Origin: Bacillota bacterium
GTDB taxonomy: Bacteria > Bacillota > Clostridia > Acetivibrionales > DTU013
Assembly (NCBI GenBank): GCA_023435305.1
Contig: JAEYRV010000013.1
Coordinates: 1 to 33,159 of the forward strand
Length of the DNA: 33,159 bases
Reading direction: 5' to 3'
Shown here: piece after piece, positions 27,501 to 33,159 of the stretch
Layout: each line of letters starts with the position of its first letter
Numbering within the stretch: the first letter of the stretch is position 1
Position numbers and translations under genes: made by a program
Notes under the pieces: model-generated
Told to the model about the DNA's origin: nothing
The model's database searches: none
What the model saw: the letters and a program-made list of their open reading frames with translations, nothing else

Positions 27501-30500
27501 AATATGCCCGTAATAGCCATACCGTCACATGGAATATCAATGGCGCTGAAATTGTGGAAACCTATTGCTTCGGTCAGGCCATCACCGCTCCTGAACCCAC
27601 ACGTGCCGGCTATGAATTCAAAGGCTGGGGAACGATCATTCCGGCTGCTATGCCTGACATGGACCTGAATTACACAGCCCAATGGGATGAAGGGACATAC
27701 ATTGTCAGTTTTGACGGCGGCAATGGCGGTACTAATCCCGGGCCCGTGACTGTAACCCATGGCGGCCTGTATCCCGCACTGGCAGAGAGCAGCCGTATCG
27801 GTTATACCTTTGACGGCTGGTATACGCAATCGCAGGGTGGTGATAAGGTTGAAGAAGGTAATAGGGTGGAGATCACCAATGACATCACTCTCTACGCGCA
27901 CTGGACACAAAACGAATATATTGTCAGCTTTGATCTCAATGGTTTGGATGGCGAGACTCCTGCTGACATCACCGTGAAATATGACAGTACGTACGGCATT
28001 CTGCCTGAGGTGACCGGAACCAGGACCGGCTATTACTTCGGCGGCTGGTATACAGCGCCTGTAGGAGGCGAACAGATCAGCGCCGGTACGAACGTAAAAA
28101 TCACTGGCAACACTACTTTGTATGCTCAGATGATTCCCATTACCTACACGGTGAGGTTTGTTGCCAATGGCAGCAGCGGTGTTATGGACGATCAGATACA
28201 TACCTACGATAAGGTCCTTGCTTTGGCGGATCTTGGGTTCACCAATCCCGGCCATAAATTCACAGGCTGGAGCACCGAGGCAGATGGAAGCGGCACCAAT
28301 ACTTACAGGAACAGAGAGAGACTGATGAATCTGACCGATTCTCAGGATGATGTGATAACACTCTATGCTCAGTGGAACATCAACAGCTATACTGTCACCT
28401 TTAACAGTGGCGGCGGCACATCTGTTGAGGCCATAACAGGAGTATATGATACCGTTGTAGAGAAGCCTGATGATCCGACGAGGTACGGCTATTCCTTCGT
28501 GGGATGGATGAATGGCAAAGATCTGGTCACATTCCCTGTCACACTGTCCGACAACCTTAACCTGACCGCAAAGTGGGAGGCGGTGCAATACGCCATCACA
28601 TATGTTGGTATGGAAAGCGTTGAAAACAGCAATCCACAGATGTACACCGTCGAGAACGGTTCCATTATACTGGCCAATCCCGGCCCAAGGACCGGTTACA
28701 CCTTTATGGGCTGGTACACTAATGAAGACCTCTCCGACAGCAGCAGGGTCGTCGGCATCGCCATCGCCTCACGCAGTACGGGGATAAGGACCTTCTATGC
28801 AAAATGGAAGGCAAATGTTTACGGTGTCAACTTTGATGACGGAACCGAGTCCAATAACGCAGGCACAGGCGGCAGTATGTCAGCCCAAACCTTCACATAT
28901 GATGTGGCGCAGCCGCTGAAGAACAATGAATTCACAAATCCCGGCTACAGCTTTGAAGGATGGGCGCTTGCTCCCAACAGTCTGCTCAGGTACACCGATG
29001 GCGAGAGTGTCAAGAATCTGGCTCCTTCTGGCAGCATCACCCTGTATGCGCAGTGGAAAGCCATTCCTTACACTATTTCGTATACACTGGGCTCAGGTGC
29101 TTCTGGTGCGAATAATCCGACAACCTATACCATCGAGACACCCGATATTACACTGAAGGCTCCATCCGGCATCAAAGCCGGTTACAGGTTCCTCGGCTGG
29201 TACAGCGGTGAAACCAGGGTGACCTCGATTCCCAAGGGAGGCACAGGCAATGTATCGCTGACTGCCAAATGGGAACACGGCGGTACATTCAAGCTGGCTA
29301 AAACCGGGGAAAAAGCAAACGGCTCAGCCAAGGACATAACCTTCACCGTGACGCGCACATTCCCTGCCGATGCGGTTCCAACAGCGGATATCCAGTATGT
29401 CTATTACCGTACGGTCAACGGCACGGCCATTGGTGGAACGGCAGCACCCATCCACTTCAGCCACGTGGGAGGAGAGGATATATTCCTGACCTTCGGTCCG
29501 AAGGACACCAGCAAGACATTTGAGGTGAAGAGTGAAAGGTATCTGACCGGCAATGATGATATTGTCAACAGCTTCACAAATGGTGTGGACCGTTATTATG
29601 ATGTTGAACTGTACAAGGTCAGCAGCGCGTCCCAGATCTGCACGGGTACACTGGGCAGCACCTCCAGTGTCCGTCGTACGCTGACACAGGGTGCGAGTTA
29701 CATGCTGAGCAGTTCCATCTACTCAAGCCAATATAACAAGGTTCTGGTCAGCACTGCCACTAAGGTCACTGACGCCGGTTTTGATAAAAACAAGACTATC
29801 AGCCTTACACCCAGCGTTTATAAGTCGATACTCGGTTTCCAGGATCAGCTCCAGCAATATATGATGTCTTCCGGAGGCCAATATGGCATCGGCTTGAACA
29901 TGGAAGTCAGGGAAGTGAATGATGGATATCAGTATGCACGTGTAGTCAGTAATTCAAACAGTTCAAACGCTGTTGAATGGAAGTTTGAAATCGACGAAGG
30001 AAGAAAAAATACAAACTGGCATACTCTCGACCTGCCCATGTTCGAAGATCGGGGAGAGATCCACTACAATGACTATAGCAACAGTGGTATTTCGGTTGTC
30101 TACTCATACACGAACAAAAGCGGGTATATCAAATACGGGCCGAATGAATCATTTACATTGAAGTTTGATGCGTCAGGAAGTGGTGATGACGACTGGGAGT
30201 ATAAAAACCTCAAGGCCATAATGAGGGTAGTAGACAGCGCAGAACCCGTCGTCAAACGCATTGCACCTATGGCATACGGTGCATACAAGAAAGGGGACAT
30301 CGTTACCATTGCCGTTGAGTGCAACGAGATCATTGGCAGTGCATCCGGTGTGACAATGAGCAGTATCGGTTCAATCCCCGTAAGTAACTGGAATTATGAG
30401 AGCGGCGCGGGTACTAATGTGCTGGTGTTCAAGGGTGTACTGACCGGTGACTTCAAGGTCGATCCCAATATGAACATGACGCTGACTGGCACTAAACCCA

Positions 30501-30535
30501 CTGTTGGCGGCACGATCAAGGATCTTGCCAACTGA
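21587..30535 (+). CDS. Giant SLH surface protein with InlB-type repeats
   Basis: This 2982-residue exported protein begins with a signal peptide (MKRRIISLLLVICTLVTLIP, cleavage after AFA). Three SLH domains (about 34-80, 90-140, 150-205) anchor it to the wall. An InlB-like repeat (about 245-315) is followed by beta-rich segments to about 760. A region of about 760-1085 alternates hydrophobic strands with a charged helical insert; I cannot assign it. Residues about 1227-2565 hold roughly 14 InlB B-type (Flg_new) repeats, each ending near GW...YTAxW, interleaved with five MucBP-like units (TPYTVEHYRQ). The C-terminus has a Calx-beta-like segment (YYRTVNGTAIGGT) and an Ig-like domain ending abruptly at DLAN. 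There is no LPxTG motif. AGAGGTAGAG precedes the ATG. Adhesion or matrix building is likely. Confidence 0.93.
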   Translation: MKRRIISLLLVICTLVTLIPVQAFADQQTNSKSPFADVGIKDWFYDAVQYVYENNIFKGTSGTKFTPNGTMTRGMFVTVLGRMAGVDIEEYTGESSFTDVGPSAYYAPYVAWAAKHGITSGTGGGKFSPDALINREQMATFFVRYFEIFNVDFDTGVEIETVPADIDQVSNYAKEAVMKLWRAGLLNGDGVTFNPRANASRAQAATLCMRTDEAVDVWYREPGVPSDRDRKETNADNSESGQTGSGTVYYTFKFVTNSGSSISDRSIRSGTKLDNLPAPYRENALFVGWCYDSELTQLVSNTDIAEKSTILYAKYEDLPPLNEEFLTPVASAIDTNKYFSVSVSAPADMAIEEFREAVSLKNLSSNENKDWFSITGDKGTFTISGVNYLGEQGAQQPGFVEGSAYKITLEDNRLFFRGQDESAREYVFTIKREEIINVSLNAGMKQISLADISELTVNGARSSTISIPVITVGTDGAPAENGITKGSFTFSKGTLAVGDTIMIYEGETPPAMDAVNSDESTAFVEITDKIDNLYTYKTASAENVLFTPDILPVSVEADTDGDPGNNSMTVPASAMTYTDDHFALAGLDSLTTIDPGDFISFYSGTLMDDGILSEGGVLCGYARITSVDEAEGTYIIAYQPVSLSDVQESMAAYKKESIESGDLLEGVDKEAIEKGVEKQARESGFAEEAGMYLAALALETDSFTQLSDDFELTAIEMTMNGQPITQETLQSMGGVKADVELSKLQAKLSNKLVHFSGLKGLRLTLEVGVKVSIECNDDVTIEIEIVGSFEQEVRVDIGVDGDAVWKWWGIFPYIAEYEVTAFVELYEYTGIGVEATIATVETDEDGFDTKNETAEKIGKQIKELMDEKDKYLGDGLKTVGDSLEEKYSDMLENETDWVTLFEKALIDQDFNVLLVIAINVEVKFVVSANLNISLGMDFWYENAKRYVYTIQVFSNKVKSDVIDLVEEHWEFEFYVMGTMGLRAGIRAGISVGLLSTKLASVGFAAEAGAYVRVWGYFYYQLKYTASSGRSSSYSGAIYLEFGIYLEVTFEAQAIGGKFSYEKSLFDKEWPLLKAGDKDNVRDFAYTQKAVPDIKLKSYITSARLPDSVFNMAYLDLKEGMDKDDKGNRVMFVANYDAPLENVKSDVSKDKLDDEKNFIIQMTNTAFSYDPATNTVSVTPGSEVKHEGEMIITWKSRPMEFSSVPIRRTISLYWDNLKDGYIIAPFTNGGSFVPFIIRKFEEMVTSPEDPDKPGYLFAGWYSDEGLTTPYTFPKTMPNVDTSVFAAWEPATDTPYTVEHYRQKLGSSEYELAERETFTGTTDSTVTPLTKSYTGFRTPEAQALVIKADGSSILRYYYDRQTYTVTFEPGEAGGDPVVIRLKYGSSIAAPQFSVKGYIFKGWDKAVSTYMEDQDQTYTALWDKDLTTEYRVEYYVQQPDGRYMLKGVAYRTGTTGDTIEADSLRMDNAYAFEGETSFQNVTVNGENRNSVTIEGGDKTVVKVNYKRSQYTVTFEPENGDADIIYTLYSGAVITPPEVSAPGFFFDIWSPEVPATVGTANLTFSAVWDGIDGVGYRVKHIRQALDGSYPEGGELVEYTDGDGKAGVDTAAEALTYEGFTAESFSQKKIRYDGTTVVEIRYKRNSYKVHWKADDKTETVQVKYGAFITKPEDTRKDGYVLDYWKGFAEQTIMTAAEKEYTAVWRPATDTPYTVRHIGPDEEELDSETRHGITDTLTAATAKNIPGFTVKSVEQVKIEADGNAAATVRYDRKSYNVTWVADNVVYDTTSVNYCDDIITPVDISIPAKVGYSFEQWKDIPAKMPAKDISIVAEYTPEVYTVTFEDGGNPVKTIEVTYGSAYDVNEEFPEIESTSGAGIRFERWKDPYDRTVTAETIVNFAEDHTISAVWADEETVAYTVKHMLQDVSGEGYYLDIAETRYGQVGVYTAVEANYYKGFTVDEIEQAEIDSNGYAVVEIKYARNSHTVTWNINGAEIVETYCFGQAITAPEPTRAGYEFKGWGTIIPAAMPDMDLNYTAQWDEGTYIVSFDGGNGGTNPGPVTVTHGGLYPALAESSRIGYTFDGWYTQSQGGDKVEEGNRVEITNDITLYAHWTQNEYIVSFDLNGLDGETPADITVKYDSTYGILPEVTGTRTGYYFGGWYTAPVGGEQISAGTNVKITGNTTLYAQMIPITYTVRFVANGSSGVMDDQIHTYDKVLALADLGFTNPGHKFTGWSTEADGSGTNTYRNRERLMNLTDSQDDVITLYAQWNINSYTVTFNSGGGTSVEAITGVYDTVVEKPDDPTRYGYSFVGWMNGKDLVTFPVTLSDNLNLTAKWEAVQYAITYVGMESVENSNPQMYTVENGSIILANPGPRTGYTFMGWYTNEDLSDSSRVVGIAIASRSTGIRTFYAKWKANVYGVNFDDGTESNNAGTGGSMSAQTFTYDVAQPLKNNEFTNPGYSFEGWALAPNSLLRYTDGESVKNLAPSGSITLYAQWKAIPYTISYTLGSGASGANNPTTYTIETPDITLKAPSGIKAGYRFLGWYSGETRVTSIPKGGTGNVSLTAKWEHGGTFKLAKTGEKANGSAKDITFTVTRTFPADAVPTADIQYVYYRTVNGTAIGGTAAPIHFSHVGGEDIFLTFGPKDTSKTFEVKSERYLTGNDDIVNSFTNGVDRYYDVELYKVSSASQICTGTLGSTSSVRRTLTQGASYMLSSSIYSSQYNKVLVSTATKVTDAGFDKNKTISLTPSVYKSILGFQDQLQQYMMSSGGQYGIGLNMEVREVNDGYQYARVVSNSNSSNAVEWKFEIDEGRKNTNWHTLDLPMFEDRGEIHYNDYSNSGISVVYSYTNKSGYIKYGPNESFTLKFDASGSGDDDWEYKNLKAIMRVVDSAEPVVKRIAPMAYGAYKKGDIVTIAVECNEIIGSASGVTMSSIGSIPVSNWNYESGAGTNVLVFKGVLTGDFKVDPNMNMTLTGTKPTVGGTIKDLAN
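25265..29280 (+). repeat. Array of ~14 InlB-type repeats with interleaved MucBP-like units
   Basis: Within the giant SLH gene, 60-80-codon units recur. Each starts with YTVTF-like residues, has a central GYxFxGW and ends xxYTAxW. Five different units (TxYxVxHxxQ ... IxYxR) alternate with them in the first half, while the second half is pure InlB-type. Copies differ strongly at DNA level, so recent slippage is unlikely except perhaps in the last six. Confidence 0.85.
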
Positions 30536-30606
30536 TGATACAAAGATTTGACTGGAGCGAGCGGGGCGCTGTTTTTAATAGTGCCCGGATCCCGGAGGAT
30601 GATGTC

Positions 30607-31428
30607 ATGAAGCGAATCCTATGTACTTTTATATGTTTACTGCTTCTTACTGCACAAGTGTTTCCGGTCGGAGCGGCTGAGAAACAGCAGCCGATACGGG
30701 TGGCTATGATCGACAGCGGTATTTCTCCTGTGATCATTGCCTCCGCGAACATAGGTGAGGGCAGAAACTATGTGCTGCCCGACCGTGACACTGCTGATGT
30801 TCTGGGTCATGGAACAGCTCTGGCCGGATTGATCCTGGACACAGCCCCTGATGCCGTACTGGTGCCCCTGGTTTACAGCAGCAGGGCTGCCGGCGGCAAG
30901 GCTGTTCAGTGCAGTGTGAAGACCGTCGCAAGGATTATACGTGATGCAGTGGATGTATATGACTGCCAGGTCATCAATATCAGCGCCGGGGTCTCACAGG
31001 ACGTCCCCGCGCTCTGGGAGGCGATTGCATATGCCGAGGATCAGGGTGTGGTGGTTGTAGCCTCTGTAGGAAACACCAACCGCACTACACCTGAGCTTAG
31101 CTACTATCCTGCTTCCTATGACACTGTCATCGGGGTGGGAGCACTTCGAAAGGATGGCAGGGTCGCTTCGTTTTCACAGCGTTATGGAGTATCGCTGGCT
31201 GCACCCGGCGATGGTTTGAAGGTCCTTGGTCTTAAGGGGCAGTCCACTACTGTATCTGGCACATCCTATGCCGCGGCCCAGGTCACAGGTGCTGTGGCTG
31301 CGCTCCTGACCAAGTCTCCTGAACTGACCCCAGCCCAGGTACGTGAGCTTCTTTATGACAGTGCCCGGGATATTGGTGTGGTTGGATTTGATGAGGACAG
31401 CGGCTATGGAGCTCTGCAGCTGCCATAA
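30607..31428 (+). CDS. Small secreted subtilisin-like serine protease (S8)
   Basis: This 273-residue exported protease has a signal peptide (MKRILCTFICLLLLTAQVFP, cleavage near VGAA). The full catalytic set is visible: Asp36 (AMIDSGIS), His68 (LGHGTALAG), oxyanion Asn156 (VASVGN) and Ser220 (VSGTSYAAA). Two features are odd. The catalytic domain begins only six or so residues after cleavage, with no inhibitory propeptide, and the usual HGTHVAG reads HGTALAG. GGAGG at 30594-30598, 8 bases before the ATG, selects this start over 30535, which overlaps the giant gene's stop. The gene lies 71 bases behind the giant SLH protein and before a terminator, so co-expression is likely; it may process that protein. 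Confidence 0.92.
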   Translation: MKRILCTFICLLLLTAQVFPVGAAEKQQPIRVAMIDSGISPVIIASANIGEGRNYVLPDRDTADVLGHGTALAGLILDTAPDAVLVPLVYSSRAAGGKAVQCSVKTVARIIRDAVDVYDCQVINISAGVSQDVPALWEAIAYAEDQGVVVVASVGNTNRTTPELSYYPASYDTVIGVGALRKDGRVASFSQRYGVSLAAPGDGLKVLGLKGQSTTVSGTSYAAAQVTGAVAALLTKSPELTPAQVRELLYDSARDIGVVGFDEDSGYGALQLP

Positions 31429-31482
31429 AGGCTCTTTTCCAAACAGCAGTTGATCTGGCGATAGTACATAAAACGACTTCAC

Positions 31483-31525
31483 CCCTCGATATGTATTTGC
31501 AATAACAGATCGAGGGTAGTTTTTT
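31483..31525 (+). terminator. Intrinsic terminator after the protease gene
   Basis: CCCTCGAT (31483-31490) pairs perfectly with ATCGAGGG (31509-31516) around an 18-base loop, and six T residues follow at 31520-31525. It would end the transcript carrying the giant SLH protein and the protease. Confidence 0.75.
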
Positions 31526-31564
31526 GTCGAAATTTATTCTGAAATTTAGAGGGGGTTGGTTGAA

Positions 31565-31584
31565 TATGACATGCTGTTGTCATA
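31565..31584. promoter_or_regulatory. Perfect inverted repeat in promoter region of the 31652 gene
   Basis: TATGACA and TGTCATA form perfect 7-bp arms around a 6-base spacer. A weak promoter (TTGAAT 31560-31565, TAAAAA 31583-31588, 17-base spacing) would be largely covered by it. It may be an operator. Confidence 0.4.
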
Positions 31585-31651
31585 AAAACATGGTAAAATA
31601 TTCATATCAGCGACTAACAACGCACAAGAGAGAAGTCAGGAGGACAAATAT

Positions 31652-32752
31652 ATGTGTCAGTATTATGTACAGGTGATTGCAGCCAACTATCTGAAAAACG
31701 TAGTTGATCAGCCCACACGAATGAGCGTATGCAAATCTTTTTTAGGTGGCTTGGAGGAGGATGAATTTCAAAGTGGATTTTGTGAGCTTCTGTCGACAGT
31801 CAGAATGATGTACACAGATATTGTTTCCAATCCGGAGGAATTCGACATGCTTTTGAAGCAAAACACTGTTCCGGATGCTAAAAATGCCGACTATATACAG
31901 AGTCATGCCAGCTTTTTAAGAGTGCCGAACCTATTGTTTTTGATAGGTTATCTTGGAGAATTGCAATCGGACCTGACTGTTATCGTTGACGGAAGCAAGC
32001 TGTTGAGCGGAGCGAAGGAATTAAAGATAACCAAGGTCCAGGCTTTGCTTGAAAAACTGGCGGATTATGGTCTTGAAACAGAAGGCATGTCAAAAAAACT
32101 GCAGTCTGATGACAGAATATCCTTTGGTTTTCCGCAGAATCGATTTATGATACCGGCATTACAATCAATGTCTGCAGCAATGGCGGCCATCAACAATAAC
32201 GTTCTAAAGAAAGAGAAAAGCTTCTTTTATATGATGGATCACCGGATATTGGAGAATGCAAACCCGAAAGCGCCAAAGCTTACGGTAGATCATATATATC
32301 ATGCGCTGGATGCTGACAGGAGGAGAGTTGCTGAAATATTTAACGATTTTATCGTAAAATATGCAAAGACCACTGTGAGAATGGGGGGATTCAGCCGAAA
32401 CGACTGGTCCTGTGTATACAATCTCAGCACCAGTAAAAAGGTTATTATGTCATTAAATATCACACAGGATAATCTTTCGGTGAAGTTGAATCTGGCAAAT
32501 ATAAATCAATACGCCGACAGTCTGACCCAATACCCTGAAAAAATAAGGGAAGCGATCAAGACAAGCGGATGGGATTGCGGGCGCTGCCATAGTAGTTGTG
32601 CCGGCCCATTTTCATTCAATTACGAAGGCAGGGAATACAACAAGTGCCGCTGCGGTTCATTTGTGTTCGATAACATCGATGATGAAACGATCCGCTGCTG
32701 TATAGACCTATTGGAGAAGGAGCTCCAGGCTGACAGAGCTGGCAGTGTGTAG
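31652..32752 (+). CDS. Unrecognised protein with cysteine-rich C-terminus
   Basis: This 366-residue protein has no signal peptide and no clear membrane helix; I do not recognise the family. The first 290 residues are mixed helical, with segments such as HASFLRVPNLLFLIGYLGEL and FGFPQNRFMIPALQSMSAAM. Residues about 308-352 form a compact cysteine cluster: CGRC, C at HSSC, CRC and CC around FSFNYEGREYNKCRCGSF, which could bind zinc or an iron-sulfur cluster. AGGAGG at about 31638-31643 gives a strong start. It follows the protease terminator and has its own promoter region with an inverted repeat, so it is probably a separate unit. Confidence 0.75.
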   Translation: MCQYYVQVIAANYLKNVVDQPTRMSVCKSFLGGLEEDEFQSGFCELLSTVRMMYTDIVSNPEEFDMLLKQNTVPDAKNADYIQSHASFLRVPNLLFLIGYLGELQSDLTVIVDGSKLLSGAKELKITKVQALLEKLADYGLETEGMSKKLQSDDRISFGFPQNRFMIPALQSMSAAMAAINNNVLKKEKSFFYMMDHRILENANPKAPKLTVDHIYHALDADRRRVAEIFNDFIVKYAKTTVRMGGFSRNDWSCVYNLSTSKKVIMSLNITQDNLSVKLNLANINQYADSLTQYPEKIREAIKTSGWDCGRCHSSCAGPFSFNYEGREYNKCRCGSFVFDNIDDETIRCCIDLLEKELQADRAGSV

Positions 32753-33159
32753 AAGGAGACAATTGGACAAGGTAACAATTGGACAAGGTAACATAAAGCT
32801 TTGAATGTGTGAACCTTGGTAGAGGTGCGGGCAATGTGCATCGCAGCAGATTTCATACATTGCCCTGAATTAAAGCCTTTGAGGGAAGTTTTTCTATAAA
32901 GCGATATGAATTTTCAGGGATCTTGCGAGAGGGATTACTAAATATTATTATGTCATTACGTACTTATATCCTGACAGGTATTTTTATTCTTTTAGTTGGT
33001 TTCTGACTGTTTCTGGCAGGCGAAAACTGATAAAAAAAGTCTTCGTAAAGAGAGCGGTAAATGTAATCACTATAATCGCTCTTGTGCTTATAGCATTTTT
33101 GGTTGTGCTTTTTCCTGATCTGAACAGTCTGTTTCCGGGGTGGGGGGGGGTTTAAAAAA
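32753..33159. other. Gene-poor right end of the window
   Basis: No complete gene is supported. A frame open from about 32950 to the edge reads LIKKVFVKRAVNVITIIALV, then LIAFLVVLFPDLN, like a membrane anchor, but it has no ATG, GTG or TTG with a ribosome site. It may be a fragment or the start of a gene lost to poor sequence. The final bases (GGGGTGGGGGGGG then TTTAAAAAA) look like a low-quality contig end. Confidence 0.5.
32759..32792. repeat. Two-copy 16-bp tandem repeat
   Basis: The unit ACAATTGGACAAGGTA occurs twice in perfect tandem just after the stop of the cysteine-rich protein gene. It is most likely simple slippage; no function is apparent. Confidence 0.85.

Noticed and set aside
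27284..28588. A 434-codon open frame on the minus strand
   Set aside because: It lies wholly inside the InlB-type repeat coding region, has no ribosome site and reads as a Cys/Arg/Ile-rich shadow protein without a recognisable domain.
30535..30606. Earlier ATG of the protease overlapping the giant gene stop
   Set aside because: It would put 24 charged residues before a clear signal peptide, and the GGAGG at 30594 points to the ATG at 30607.

Overview
The window looks like chromosome of an anaerobic Gram-positive bacterium of the Clostridia. The evidence is AGGAGG-type ribosome sites, sigma-A-like promoters, three-repeat SLH domains for wall anchoring, a lipoprotein with a lipobox, and GGDEF/HD-GYP hybrid signalling proteins. 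I cannot name the genus. The last bases (poly-G then poly-A) look like a low-quality contig end.

Region 1 (1-2490) holds nagA (N-acetylglucosamine-6-phosphate deacetylase) and an AraC regulator with a GyrI-like effector domain, separated by a nested inverted repeat with a perfect 33-bp stem. Region 2 (2494-7668) holds two divergent membrane-bound cyclic-di-GMP enzymes, each with apparently intact GGDEF and HD-GYP motifs, fired from a shared 312-bp intergenic region. Region 3 (7670-9881) is a minus-strand aldo/keto reductase plus zinc alcohol dehydrogenase operon behind a strong promoter overlapped by a perfect inverted repeat.

Region 4 (9937-11710) is a genomic scar. A nitroreductase and a divergent HxlR-type regulator have both lost their 5' ends, and repeat-rich DNA lies between them. 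Next come a small membrane protein and the C-terminal remnant of a pyruvate-kinase alpha/beta-domain protein. Region 5 (12015-18938) has an SLH surface protein with two tandem Ig-plus-GLUG modules, then a MocR-type regulator divergent from an EamA transporter.

Region 6 (19038-31428) is mostly cell-surface genes: an unknown soluble protein, a lipoprotein gene split by a one-base frameshift, a 2982-residue SLH protein with about 14 InlB-type repeats, and a small secreted subtilisin-like protease 71 bases behind it. A terminator closes this unit. Region 7 (31652-33159) holds an unrecognised protein with a cysteine-rich C-terminus and a gene-poor end.

The best candidate for an undescribed system is the giant SLH/InlB-repeat protein with its companion protease. 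The protein carries a large central segment I cannot assign to a family, and the protease has no visible propeptide.
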